NCBI RefSeq assembly: GCF_000214705.1
Contig: NC_015573.1
Coordinates: forward strand, 1,201,001 to 1,265,000
Direction of reading: 5' to 3'
Source: Desulfofundulus kuznetsovii DSM 6115
GTDB lineage: Bacteria; Bacillota; Desulfotomaculia; Desulfotomaculales; Desulfovirgulaceae
DNA: 64,000 nt
The position numbers and the translations under genes are program-made. Below the pieces are notes generated by a model that saw only the letters and a list, made by a program, of their open reading frames with translations, was not told the DNA's origin and searched no databases. Below, in pieces: positions 26,846 to 35,149 of the stretch; position 1 is the stretch's first letter; every line of letters begins with the position of its first letter.

Positions 26846-28026
26846 TAGTCATCTACCCGCACCAGCAGGGCATCGCCCTGGGCGGCGCCGCTGCAGATGG
26901 CCGCAATGCCCAAACCGCCGCCACGCCGGCGAAGTTCATAGATGAGTGTCATCAGGATGCGGGCGCCGCTGGCGCCAATGGGATGGCCGAAGGCCACCGC
27001 GCCGCCGTTCACATTTATTTTGTCTTTCGGTAAATTGGCAATCTTTACACTGACCAGGACCACGGCGGCAAAGGCTTCGTTCACTTCAAAAAGGTCAATG
27101 GCGTCCACCGGGAGTCCCTTTTTGGCCAGCAGTTTGTTGATGGACAATCCCGGTACGGTGGCAATGTATTTGGCATCCTGGGAAACCGAGGCATGCCCCA
27201 GTATGGTGGCCAGGGGTTTTATGCCCAGCTCGTGTGCTTTTTCCCGGGACATCAGCACCAGAGCCCCCGCCCCGTCGTTGACCCCCGGGGCATTGCCCGC
27301 CGTAACCGTGTTGTTGGGGTCGAAAACCGGCGGCAGGCGGCGCAGGGCCTCCAGGCTGGTATCCCGCCGGGGCGCTTCGTCCGTGTCCACCACTTTCGGG
27401 TCGCCCTTTTTCTGGGGTACGGCCACGGGCACAATTTCTTCCTTCAGCCGCCCGCCGTCCATGGCCGCGATGGCCAGCCGGTGGCTGCGCAGGGCCCATT
27501 CGTCCTGTTCTTCCCGGGAGATGCCGTATTCTCTGGCCACTTCGCCGCCGTGGATGGCCATGTGCCGGTTGTAAAAGGCACACCACAGGCCGTCGTGGAC
27601 CATCAGGTCGACAAACCTGGTGTCACCCATGCGCAGGCCCCAGCGGGCGTGCACAAAGTAGGGCGCGTTGCTCATGCTTTCCATGCCGCCGGCAACAATG
27701 ATGTCGGCGTCGCCGGCCCGGATGATCTGGTCGCCCAGGGTTACCGCCCGCAGGCTGGAGGCACAGACCTTGTTTATGGTTTCCGAGGGCACCTCCCAGG
27801 GCAACCCCGCCAGCCGGGTGGCCTGGCGGGAGGGAATCTGGCCGCAGCCGCCCTGCAGCACCTGCCCCATGATCACGTTTTCCACCTGGTCCCCGTTGAT
27901 GCCCGCCCGCTGGATGGCTTCTTTAATCACCATACCCCCCAGCTGGACGGCAGTGAGAGGGGCCAGAACCCCGCCCAGCTTTCCAAAGGGCGTTCTGGCT
28001 GCACTGACGATTACCGTTTCCCGCAA
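26845..28026 (-). CDS. Acetyl-CoA acyltransferase (thiolase)
   Basis: The 393-residue thiolase has the acyl-acceptor cysteine C88 in [36 protein letters not shown] and the second cysteine in [11 protein letters not shown]. It would split acetoacetyl-CoA (or a related 3-ketoacyl-CoA) into two acyl-CoA. It leads the minus-strand operon of acyl-CoA dehydrogenase, cobO, meaB and the mutase. The stop codon TAG is formed by two bases of the target duplication and one of the MITE; without the MITE it would also be TAG. Confidence 0.93.
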   Translation of the reverse strand: MRETVIVSAARTPFGKLGGVLAPLTAVQLGGMVIKEAIQRAGINGDQVENVIMGQVLQGGCGQIPSRQATRLAGLPWEVPSETINKVCASSLRAVTLGDQIIRAGDADIIVAGGMESMSNAPYFVHARWGLRMGDTRFVDLMVHDGLWCAFYNRHMAIHGGEVAREYGISREEQDEWALRSHRLAIAAMDGGRLKEEIVPVAVPQKKGDPKVVDTDEAPRRDTSLEALRRLPPVFDPNNTVTAGNAPGVNDGAGALVLMSREKAHELGIKPLATILGHASVSQDAKYIATVPGLSINKLLAKKGLPVDAIDLFEVNEAFAAVVLVSVKIANLPKDKINVNGGAVAFGHPIGASGARILMTLIYELRRRGGGLGIAAICSGAAQGDALLVRVDD

Positions 28027-28339
28027 GATTTATCCCCCCTCCATTTGTGCCTGTGCAACTTGACGTACCATTTATTATGTTTTGTCAATTTCACCACACA
28101 AGTCGCCAAACATCAGGTAAAGCAAAATTTATACCAAAATAAGAAAGGAATTGGGGAAGAGAGCCGCGGGGATAGTTGTCACAAAGTTGCGCCAAAACTG
28201 ACTATTTCCCCGATTTGCCGTGTATGCGGCGCGACAGCAGGCTTTTGCGAAAAAAGGTACCGTCAAGGGATAGTGGATTACCTCTAAAAGATGTAAATAG
28301 TCTACGTTAGTATACAAAAGGGCGGACAGCACTTTACAA

Positions 28340-28422
28340 GTAAATGTTCAGTGAACCTGGTTGGATCCGGTGCTGTCCTCGCTCACTCCAATGTATTCAT
28401 AACGGTTTTGCTGAACATTTAC
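28340..28422. mobile_element. Short MITE of the same family, 83 bp, with 8-bp target duplication
   Basis: It begins GTAAATGTTCAGT and ends GCTGAACATTTAC, the same ends as the 315-bp element except one base. Its first 49 bases also match that element in part (GCTCACTC shared). CTTTACAA flanks it on both sides (28332-28339 and 28423-28430). It is probably an internal deletion derivative. It lies in the 512-base gap upstream of the thiolase gene. A GGGGATAGT/ACTATTTCCCC hairpin near 28170-28215 is the only other structure I see there. Confidence 0.92.
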
Positions 28423-28538
28423 CTTTACAACAGGCAGTACCGCTATGAAAAAAGACAAAAAATACCGTACGGCCCGGGAATCACCCCAAAAGTCATACCC
28501 GGGCCCCTAGCAGCCTAATTCTTGATAACGGCAGGAAA

Positions 28539-28757
28539 TCAGCTTTTCCGGTTGTTGTTTTCGGAGGGCAGGTGGCGGCCCCACATCAGGTACAGGGCCA
28601 GCCCGACGCCAAAGAAAGCGGTGGAAAACAGCCCCCAGGCAATGACTTCTCCCAGCGGTTTGCCCCGTCGACGGGCATCCCAGGCCACCCATAGACCATT
28701 GCCCACCATCAATCCCAGCAATAACCAGGTTACAACTAGAGCTACTTCTGGCGACAA
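28539..28757 (-). CDS. Small membrane protein
   Basis: The 72-residue protein has two predicted membrane helices, VALVVTWLLLGLMVGNGLWVA (with one more residue than needed to span) and IAWGLFSTAFFGVGLALYLM, joined by a DARRRGKP loop. That plan resembles phospholipase-D N-terminal-like or cytochrome-assembly-type small membrane proteins, but no function is clear. The start is TTG 28757 with GAGAGGAG upstream. It follows the dehydratase activase gene by 15 bases on the same strand and may be translated from the same transcript. Confidence 0.55.
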   Translation of the reverse strand: MSPEVALVVTWLLLGLMVGNGLWVAWDARRRGKPLGEVIAWGLFSTAFFGVGLALYLMWGRHLPSENNNRKS

Positions 28758-28772
28758 GGGGCTTTCTCCTCT

Positions 28773-29726
28773 CTAGATTACATCCCAGCGCGGACAGCGG
28801 GCACCCCAGCGACCGATAACCTTATCCTCTTCATAAATCTCGGCAATCTCGCAGGCATTGGGACAACCGTCACACTCGAAGCTCCTCGTATGATATGGGA
28901 GTTCCGTAATACCAAAACCTTTAAACCCGGTCTGGCCGGTTCCGGCTACCTTCTCGGCGGCCAGCTGGGCGGCGCCAATGGCACCCATGATCTTATGATG
29001 TTCCGGTACCAGCACGGGCATGCCCAGGGCCCGTTCAAAGGCGGCTTTAATACCGATGTTGGCGGCCACTCCTCCCTGGAACACCACAGGGGGCAGAATT
29101 TCCTTACCCTTGCCCACGTTGTTCAGGTAGTTGCGCACCAGGGCTTCACACAAACCGTTAATGATATCCGGCAGGGCGTGGCCCATTTGTTGTTTATGGA
29201 TCATATCCGACTCGGCAAATACCGTACAGCGACCGGCAATGCGCACCGGGTTGGTTGATTGCAAAGCCAGTTCGCCAAATTGCTCGATGGGGATATTCAG
29301 CCGGGCAGCCTGTTGATCCAAAAAGGAACCGGTACCGGCGGCGCAGACCGTGTTCATGGCAAAGTCCACCACCACGCCATCGCGCAGGATAATAATTTTA
29401 GAATCCTGTCCACCTATTTCCAGAACCGTCTGTACATCGGGTACCAGCATACAGGCGGCCACGGCATGGGCGGTGATTTCGTTCTTGATCACGTCTGCCC
29501 CCACCATGACGCCGGCCAGATAGCGCCCGCTTCCGGTGGTGCCGACACCTGCTATTTCCACGTCCGGTTTGAGGCTCTCCCTGGCTGCCTTTAAGCCGCT
29601 CTGGATGGCTTCAATGGGGCGGCCCCGGGTACGCAAGTAAAGGCCGGTGAGGACTTCTCCGGCCTCGCTCAAAATCACAATGTTGGTGCTTACCGAACCC
29701 ACATCTATACCCAGGTAAGCTTTCAT
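28773..29726 (-). CDS. 2-Hydroxyacyl-CoA dehydratase activase (BcrA/BadF/HgdC-like ATPase)
   Basis: The 317-residue protein is an ASKHA ATPase: YLGIDVGSVSTNIVI, GVGTTGSGRYL, LEIGGQDSKII, and the two cluster cysteines C128 (NTVCAAGTGSF) and C167 (AGRCTVFAESDM) that hold one 4Fe-4S cluster between the two monomers. Activases of this family fire single electrons into 2-hydroxyacyl-CoA dehydratases or benzoyl-CoA reductases at the cost of ATP. The last 35 residues add a CDGCPNACEI segment with further cysteines. ATG 29726 has GGAAGGGAAGG upstream. The two DUF2229-like proteins encoded upstream on the same strand are probably its partners. No dehydratase is in the window. Confidence 0.88.
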   Translation of the reverse strand: MKAYLGIDVGSVSTNIVILSEAGEVLTGLYLRTRGRPIEAIQSGLKAARESLKPDVEIAGVGTTGSGRYLAGVMVGADVIKNEITAHAVAACMLVPDVQTVLEIGGQDSKIIILRDGVVVDFAMNTVCAAGTGSFLDQQAARLNIPIEQFGELALQSTNPVRIAGRCTVFAESDMIHKQQMGHALPDIINGLCEALVRNYLNNVGKGKEILPPVVFQGGVAANIGIKAAFERALGMPVLVPEHHKIMGAIGAAQLAAEKVAGTGQTGFKGFGITELPYHTRSFECDGCPNACEIAEIYEEDKVIGRWGARCPRWDVI

Positions 29727-29802
29727 ATCCTTCCCTTCCTGCTGCCTAATAGACTGTAAGATGATGCTTTTCAAGACTGCTTATTAAATAAGCTTGAAAG
29801 TT

Positions 29803-29834
29803 AATGTATTTTACTGACAATGTATTTTACTGAC
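29803..29834. repeat. Tandem 16-bp repeat in an intergenic region
   Basis: AATGTATTTTACTGAC occurs twice without a gap, between the activase gene and the DUF2229-like gene before it. Confidence 0.85.
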
Positions 29835-29863
29835 TATAAACGTTACTTTTCCCGGCGGCCATT

Positions 29864-30952
29864 TTATGCCGGGCGGCGGGCGGCTTTTTTGCGCCGCATT
29901 AAATCCACAAAGGCCTCCAGCCGGGTGGTCATGCCTGCCTTGCCCGTTTGTTCATCCAGGAAGAAAGTCAGCACCGGGATATTGTGTTCTTCGCTTACCC
30001 GGGGCAAAATGGTGCGGGCTACAATTTCCGGGATACAGGTGAAGGGGGCGAGCTGAATGACCCCGTCAAAACCCCGTTTGGCATAAAGCACCGTGTTGCC
30101 AATGGAGTCCCGGCCGTGCCCCCCCAGCAACTCGGGCAGATAAGGCATGGCGGCCTCTTTCACCGTTAAGCCCTCGGTGGTTTCCGCCCAGGTGTTGTCC
30201 CTGGTCCAGCCGGTTAAAAATAAAGATCTTTCCACCTCTACCCCCAGGTTCCCCAGGGTTTCTTCAATTTCCAGGTTGCTGGCCGGTTCCAGGAGGACAT
30301 ATACTTCACCTACAATACCCACCCTTAAGACATCCCGGTTTGGATCCTGGGGCACCTTTTGCAGTTCTTCAAGGGCACTTCGTTCAGCTTCCTCAATTTC
30401 CACAAGGCTGTAGGCCCTGTCGATCCATTCCAGCACCCGGCGGTAAGTACGGGTGGTGGCACCCCGGATGGTTTCCTTGGGGCGTACTTTATGGGTTAGT
30501 TTTTCTACATTGTCCAGCGCCTGGAGTTTGCGCCAGGCTCGCCGGACACACTCGTAAATGGCCCGGTAAGACATGCGCCGGGGATTCAGTCGCTGAATGT
30601 TATGCAAAAAGTCCAGGGGATAAAGCCGTGGCGGTTCAAAAACAACAATATCAACGGGGTAGCCCAGGGAGTGCAGGATTTTTTTGTGTAGCTGCGCGTA
30701 ATGACCGGCACGGCAGGGTCCCACCCCGCCACTGGTAACGATAAGCTCCACCCCTTTCGGGCAGGTTTCCAGGTAGGTGCCCAGGAGTATTTTCACCGGG
30801 AAACAGGCAAATTCCGGGGCGTAGCGTACCCCGAGGTCCAGGGTGTGCTTGCTGGGGCGGGGAGGGAGGATGACCTCATTACCCAGATCTTCCATGAGCA
30901 TTTTAAAGCTGCGATAGGATTCCGCCACATGGGGGAAAGTAACTCTGGGCAC
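29864..30952 (-). CDS. DUF2229-type acyl-CoA dehydratase activase-related protein
   Basis: The protein of about 362 residues belongs with the CoA-protein activase/DUF2229 group, which accompanies or is fused to 2-hydroxyacyl-CoA dehydratase activases. Visible features are RYAPEFACFPVKILLG with a conserved Cys, SGGVGPCRAGHY, LTGWTRDN, and APFTCIPEIVARTILPRVSE near the end with another Cys, then a FFLDEQTGKAGMTTRLEAF motif. The Cys residues may hold Fe-S. I prefer GTG 30952, which overlaps the previous gene's TAG by one base and has AAGAGGTG upstream; an ATG at 30979 would overlap by 28. It shares its C-terminal plan with the next protein and is likely a paralogue. Confidence 0.75.
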   Translation of the reverse strand: MPRVTFPHVAESYRSFKMLMEDLGNEVILPPRPSKHTLDLGVRYAPEFACFPVKILLGTYLETCPKGVELIVTSGGVGPCRAGHYAQLHKKILHSLGYPVDIVVFEPPRLYPLDFLHNIQRLNPRRMSYRAIYECVRRAWRKLQALDNVEKLTHKVRPKETIRGATTRTYRRVLEWIDRAYSLVEIEEAERSALEELQKVPQDPNRDVLRVGIVGEVYVLLEPASNLEIEETLGNLGVEVERSLFLTGWTRDNTWAETTEGLTVKEAAMPYLPELLGGHGRDSIGNTVLYAKRGFDGVIQLAPFTCIPEIVARTILPRVSEEHNIPVLTFFLDEQTGKAGMTTRLEAFVDLMRRKKAARRPA

Positions 30953-31929
30953 TAAAGACACACCTCTTTTTTGCGGCATACCATGTCCACAAAGGCTTCC
31001 AGCCGGGTGGCAATACCGGCTTCACCGCTGTGTTCATCGATAGACAGGCTCATAAAAGGGACGGTTTGCTGCTCGTGGGCAGCCATCTCCAGGAACTTGC
31101 CCACCAGTGAATCGGGTCCGCAGCCAAAGGCCGTCAGGTGTATCATCCCGTCGATTCTTGTGTGCCGGAGAAAATAATGGGCCGCCCGTAGAACCAGGTC
31201 CCCCAGGGTCCAAAACAGGCGTTTTTCCAGGTGGTCGTTTTGCCTGTACAGCGCCCGGGGCGGCAGGTTTTCCATAGTGATCACTTCTACCCCCATTTTT
31301 TTTAACCGGCCCAGCAAGCCCACACTGATGTACTGATCGTGAACGAGATAAGGATAGCCCAGTACGGCAAAAACCAGCCGGCCTTTTTGTTTTCGGGGCA
31401 AGATGGCCGTATTTAAAATTTGCATGGCCTCCAGAGGTTGCCAGCCTTCCTGTAGCAGGGAGAAAAACCGGCGTTCCACGGCCATGGCCTTGCGGTAGGC
31501 AAGAGCGATGGCTCCCCGGGCGGCACCAAGAACCAGCCCCGCTTGCCGGTAGGCTTTTGATAGGGCGTTCCATCCTTCCCGTACGTCTATGCGTACGTCA
31601 ATAAGCGGGGGGATTTTTTTAAAAGAATGCCGGATCATATCGGGTAGCCCCAGAAACTTAGGGCAGTAGGTTGTTTCCCTGTTTAAACAGACCACCCGCG
31701 GGATAAATAAATAATCAACCCGGCCGATCAGGACCTGCACATGACCGAAGTATAGTTTAATGGGCACACAGGCATCGGCCAGGGCTTCCTTCACTCCCAG
31801 ATCAAGCATTTCCCTGGTAGTGTTTCCGGAAGGGATTACTTGAGCCCCAAGTTCGTTGAAGAAGGTTTTCCAGGTCGGGTAATAAAGAAAGTACAGTAAT
31901 GAACAGGGAATGCCAACCCGGGCAGCCAA
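30952..31929 (-). CDS. DUF2229-type acyl-CoA dehydratase activase-related protein, second copy
   Basis: The 325-residue protein follows the same plan as the neighbour downstream: RVGIPCSLLYFLYYPTWKTF at the start, then ADACVPIKLYFGHV, LNRETTYCPKF, a variable middle, and a C-terminal TAFGCGPDSLVGKFLE then SIDEHSGEAGIATRLEAFVD. The cysteines C9, then those of ADACVPI, TYCPKF and FGCGPD are candidates for Fe-S binding. In many Firmicutes these units are fused with the activase in one very large protein; here they are three genes. The start is TTG 31929 with GGAGAGAG upstream. It is first of the three. Function is inferred from the family and context only. Confidence 0.72.
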   Translation of the reverse strand: MAARVGIPCSLLYFLYYPTWKTFFNELGAQVIPSGNTTREMLDLGVKEALADACVPIKLYFGHVQVLIGRVDYLFIPRVVCLNRETTYCPKFLGLPDMIRHSFKKIPPLIDVRIDVREGWNALSKAYRQAGLVLGAARGAIALAYRKAMAVERRFFSLLQEGWQPLEAMQILNTAILPRKQKGRLVFAVLGYPYLVHDQYISVGLLGRLKKMGVEVITMENLPPRALYRQNDHLEKRLFWTLGDLVLRAAHYFLRHTRIDGMIHLTAFGCGPDSLVGKFLEMAAHEQQTVPFMSLSIDEHSGEAGIATRLEAFVDMVCRKKEVCL

Positions 31930-32159
31930 ATCATACTCTCTCCTTCATCCGGTAAAAAATGACACTTTTCATTATGGTATGTTTAATATTTCTCTTTGAG
32001 CACGGGAAATCCTTTCTTGAATTGGTAAGAAAAAAAGCCCTGTGGGTCCGGGCCGTGGTAGTCACTTTTCGATAGTAAATTTGTCGCCAATTACTCTCCA
32101 GCTGTCGGGGTCTTCCATTCCCAGGCGCCAGATGGCCGCTCAAATATATACCAATAGCA

Positions 32160-32188
32160 AGCCGGAGCCCCCTGTTCAGGCTCCGGCT
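32160..32188. terminator. Hairpin downstream of hsp20, possible terminator
   Basis: AGCCGGAGCC (32160-32169) pairs perfectly with GGCTCCGGCT (32179-32188). It is enclosed by a further 10-bp pair, CCAATAGCAA 32151-32160 with TTGCTATTGG 32239-32248. It lacks a T-run on either strand. The rest of 31930-32241 shows nothing clear. Confidence 0.45.
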
Positions 32189-32241
32189 ACTGTCTACCGG
32201 GTTTTGCTTAGTTGCCGCAGTACCGTGGGAAGATTTGTTTG

Positions 32242-32679
32242 CTATTGGACGTCTACCCGGTAAATATTCCTCTTGCCGGGTTCTTTTTTCGGAATACGCA
32301 CTTCCAGAATACCGTTTTTATAGCTGGCCTTCGCCTGATCGGGTTTTACTTCCACCGGCAGGGGCAGGGTACGGCTGAAAGTGCCGTAATAGCGTTCGCT
32401 GTGGTAGTAACCTTCCTGTCTTTCCTCGGTACCCCTCTTAAACTCCCCTTTAATGCTCAGGGTATTTTCGGTGAGGGTTACCTGCAGGTCGTCCTTGGAA
32501 GCTATCCCGGGCAGTTCGGCCGTGGCTACAACCTCCTGATCCGTTTGGTAAATATCCACCCGGGGGCTGACGCCTTCAAGGCCCCAAAAACCCGGCGCCC
32601 CACGGAACCAGGGGCTGTTAAAAAGCCGGTTCATTTGGTGGCGAAGCTCGTGAAAGGGTTCCCAGTGTACAAGGTCCAA
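32242..32679 (-). CDS. Small heat-shock protein, Hsp20 family
   Basis: The 145-residue protein has the alpha-crystallin domain at about residues 40-135: PRVDIYQTDQEVVATAELPG, then LTLTENTLSIKG-like strands (VTLTENTLSIKG), ERYYGTFSRTLPLP and the closing GILEVRIPKKEP. The short N-terminal arm is WEPFHELRHQMNRLF, as in bacterial Hsp18/20. It holds unfolding proteins in the cytoplasm without ATP. The start is TTG 32679 with GGAGGTG upstream. No CIRCE or other heat-shock operator was seen. It is divergent from the DUF3786 gene. Confidence 0.93.
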   Translation of the reverse strand: MDLVHWEPFHELRHQMNRLFNSPWFRGAPGFWGLEGVSPRVDIYQTDQEVVATAELPGIASKDDLQVTLTENTLSIKGEFKRGTEERQEGYYHSERYYGTFSRTLPLPVEVKPDQAKASYKNGILEVRIPKKEPGKRNIYRVDVQ

Positions 32680-32859
32680 TGCCGGACACCTCCGAAAGAA
32701 TAGTTTCTCACTTAGATCTTGTACAGAATAGTTTCAGATATACATTAAAGTGGCAGTACCCTGCCGGCTTTCAGCGATTCGATCATTTTGGGGGAGGAAA
32801 AGCTTCCCTTTGCGACGAAGCCTGTTTAAAGCGCAATACTTTCTCGGGAGGGGATTATC

Positions 32860-33468
32860 TTGGCCTGGATGAACCTTGAGCCTGCCCACCGGCAGGCAAA
32901 GGAGGAATTTGCCCTGCGGGAGCCGGGAAGCATGGCTTTTAACGCAGCCGTAACTTACCGGCCGGAAACGGCGGAATTCATTGTGCCCTTTCTTGGCTCG
33001 CATTATCTGGTAAAATATCCCGGCGGTGAGGTTATAGATGCAGCCGGCGGGCCAGAAGTACCCAAGGAAGTACAGATTACCCTGTTGCATTATCTCGCCA
33101 AGGCCAGTCCGGCCCAGGTGGAAGGGCGATTAATTTCCTTCCAGGAACTGCCCGGCGGATTTATTTATGTCGGCCCCTTTAACAATCGTGCGGTGCGCCC
33201 TCTGGTGGGCATCTTCGGAGGCAAGCCGGAACTTTTGGTGCGGGCTGCGGAAATGTTAGGGGGGAGGCGGGTGGAAATTGGAGACGTGGCTGTGAGCGTG
33301 CCGGTATTGCCAAAAGTACCCATAACCTTTGTCCTGTGGCTGGGAGATGAGGAATTTCCTCCCTCGGGGAATGTTCTCTTTGATGCTTCAGCCTCCCGCC
33401 ACCTGCCTACCGAGGACTACGCCCTTTTGCCCGGTCTTGTTTTGGGGAAAATGAGAAGGCTTGTGTAG
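32860..33468 (+). CDS. DUF3786 protein
   Basis: The 202-residue soluble protein matches DUF3786, a family common in anaerobes with corrinoid and Wood-Ljungdahl enzymes; its role is not settled. Visible blocks are YLVKYPGGEV, EVQITLLHYLAKASPAQ, a GGFIYVGPFNNRAVRP segment and PITFVLWLGDEEFPPSGNVL then FDASASRHLPTED. No metal motif stands out. The start is TTG 32860 (GGGAGGGG upstream) or ATG 32869. It precedes the Nudix gene by 35 bases and may share its transcript. Confidence 0.75.
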   Translation: MAWMNLEPAHRQAKEEFALREPGSMAFNAAVTYRPETAEFIVPFLGSHYLVKYPGGEVIDAAGGPEVPKEVQITLLHYLAKASPAQVEGRLISFQELPGGFIYVGPFNNRAVRPLVGIFGGKPELLVRAAEMLGGRRVEIGDVAVSVPVLPKVPITFVLWLGDEEFPPSGNVLFDASASRHLPTEDYALLPGLVLGKMRRLV

Positions 33469-33503
33469 CCATATGAAAAAAGCCGTTAGGAAGGGGATAA
33501 AAA

Positions 33504-34052
33504 ATGTCCGCATTAATCGAAAAGAAGCTGGATTCCCGGGTAGTTTACCGGGGAAAAATCTTAAATCTGCGGGTGGATACGGTGCTTCTGCCCGACGGTC
33601 GCACCGGCACCCGGGAAGTGGTGGAATATACCGGGGCCGTGGCCATCGTGGCTCTGAATGAGAAAAAGGAAGTTTTCCTGGTCCGGCAATACCGTTATCC
33701 AGTGGGTAAGGAACTTTTAGAAATACCTGCCGGTAAAATAGAAGATGGGGAGGAACCCTTACAGTGTGCCCAAAGGGAGCTGGCGGAGGAAACCGGGCTA
33801 AGGGCGGAACGCTGGCAACTGCTGTGCAGCTTTTACTCCACCCCGGGATTTACCAGCGAAAAAATGCATTTATTCCTGGCGCGGGATTTAAACCAGGAAG
33901 GCCAGCACCCGGACGAAGACGAATTCGTCCAGGTGGTGAAGGTACCCCTGGACGAAGCCCTAACTATGCTCTGGCGGGGGGAAATTTGTGACGCCAAGTC
34001 CACCGTTGGCTTGCTGGCCACACATTACCTTTTGGCCCGGGAAAAGGTTTAA
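33504..34052 (+). CDS. Nudix hydrolase, ADP-ribose pyrophosphatase type
   Basis: The 182-residue enzyme carries a perfect Nudix box at residues 77-99: G77, E83, R91-E92, E95-E96, G98. LLEIPAGKIEDGEEP and YRYPVGKELLEIPAG are typical of ADP-ribose pyrophosphatases (NudF), and a late SFYSTPGFTSEKMHLFLA segment supports the same group. It would split ADP-ribose to AMP and ribose 5-phosphate, with Mg. ATG 33504 has AGGAAGGGGA upstream. It ends in a 4-base overlap with the convergent minC. Confidence 0.93.
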   Translation: MSALIEKKLDSRVVYRGKILNLRVDTVLLPDGRTGTREVVEYTGAVAIVALNEKKEVFLVRQYRYPVGKELLEIPAGKIEDGEEPLQCAQRELAEETGLRAERWQLLCSFYSTPGFTSEKMHLFLARDLNQEGQHPDEDEFVQVVKVPLDEALTMLWRGEICDAKSTVGLLATHYLLAREKV

Positions 34053-34738
34053 AAAATCGGGTATGTAGCTTTGCTGCGGTAGGAGGAAAAAATGATCCTG
34101 CCCTTTTCCAGTCTGGCAGTTAAAGGAAAAAGGCTATTTTGCGGGATAGTGGCTGGGTCTGCGGTCACCCCGGCAATGGATAAACGGATCGGCTCGAACT
34201 TTAGGGCCGTGATGGTGGCCGTATTGTTGCCCCCCGCTCCGGCATGGATTGTTCCCCGGCAGCTGCCCATGATGATGACGCTGCCATCGGCTATCACCTG
34301 GGCTCCGGGGTGGACGTTGCCCACGATGACCACGCTGCCCCGGTGACGTATCTCCTGGCCCGAGCGTAAAGCGCATTGCACCAACCGGGCCGGTTCCCCC
34401 GGGGAAGCGGCTTTCTTTTTTTCAAAGGGCCAGGATATTTCCGGCGAGGGAATTAACCCGTACTGGCGGCAAATATTTTCCAGTTCAGTCCGCTGGTAAC
34501 CGGTGATTGTTTGCCCGTAAACGGTGAAGCGTGCACCCCGGAAAAAGCCCCGGGAAGACTCCATTTTTCGTTTCAAGTGCAATTTTATATCTTCAAATTC
34601 CCGGTTGGGATCGAGCAGGATGACCAGGCCCTCCCGGGTACCCTTGATGCTTACCAGTTCCCTGGGCACTTTACCCAACCCCTTTTTGTTTCCTCTAAAG
34701 CATATTTCGATTTCTGCCGTCACTTTCCTGCTCCCCAC
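34049..34738 (-). CDS. minC: Septum site-determining protein MinC
   Basis: The 229-residue protein has a MinC N-terminal domain (1-105), which blocks FtsZ, and the C-terminal beta-helix domain: HRGSVVIVGNVHPGAQVIADG, written here in two parts as RGSVVIVGNV and GAQVIADGSVIIMG, then CRGTIHAGAGGN. It prevents division away from midcell, normally with MinD; no minD is next to it here. Convergent with the Nudix gene, overlapping by 4 bases, so antisense interference is possible. ATG 34738 lies after GGGAGCAGGAAAG, a modest ribosome site. Confidence 0.9.
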   Translation of the reverse strand: MGSRKVTAEIEICFRGNKKGLGKVPRELVSIKGTREGLVILLDPNREFEDIKLHLKRKMESSRGFFRGARFTVYGQTITGYQRTELENICRQYGLIPSPEISWPFEKKKAASPGEPARLVQCALRSGQEIRHRGSVVIVGNVHPGAQVIADGSVIIMGSCRGTIHAGAGGNNTATITALKFEPIRLSIAGVTADPATIPQNSLFPLTARLEKGRIIFSSYRSKATYPIF

Positions 34739-34825
34739 GAAAATATTGCCGTCTAATTGTATAAAAAGAAACCCTTTGCGGTAATTTTACATTAGAATTT
34801 ACCGCATAAGGGAGTGAAGAAAAGC

Positions 34826-35119
34826 ATGGCTATAGTGGAAGTAAGTGTCATGCCCATGGGCACCGGTGATCCCAGTATCAGCAGTTATATCAGCCATTGC
34901 TACGAGGTGGTAAAAGGGGAACCGGGTCTCAAGCATCAGGTAACACCCATGTCCACCATTATTGAAGGAGAACTGGACCGGGTGCTGGATGCGGTGAAAA
35001 AAATGCACCGGGCTCCCTTTAACGACGGCGTCATGCGAGTAGTGACCTCCATCACCATCGATGAGCGCCGGGATAAAGAGGAATCCATGGAAGACATGGT
35101 TCGAGCCGTGTTGCCATAA
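34826..35119 (+). CDS. Thiamine-binding/MTH1187-YkoF-like protein (DUF77)
   Basis: This 97-residue protein matches the DUF77/MTH1187 family, which forms ferredoxin-like tetramers and in YkoF-related proteins binds thiamine or its hydroxymethylpyrimidine moiety. The blocks are VEVSVMPMGTGDPSISSYI, GLKHQVTPMSTIIEGELD and VVTSITIDERRDK. ATG 34826 fits the family start; a GTG at 34814 is too close to the GGGAG. The following gene, galT, is 30 bases on and may be co-transcribed. Its ligand here is unknown. Confidence 0.85.
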   Translation: MAIVEVSVMPMGTGDPSISSYISHCYEVVKGEPGLKHQVTPMSTIIEGELDRVLDAVKKMHRAPFNDGVMRVVTSITIDERRDKEESMEDMVRAVLP

Positions 35120-35149
35120 CTGACATACTTTGCGAGGGGAGGAAAGGAA

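Noticed and set aside
32050-32130. Coding fragment on the minus strand reading MEDPDSWRVIGDKFTIEK
   Set aside because: Only about 25 codons between stops, with no homologue I recognise; possibly a gene remnant but not supportable.
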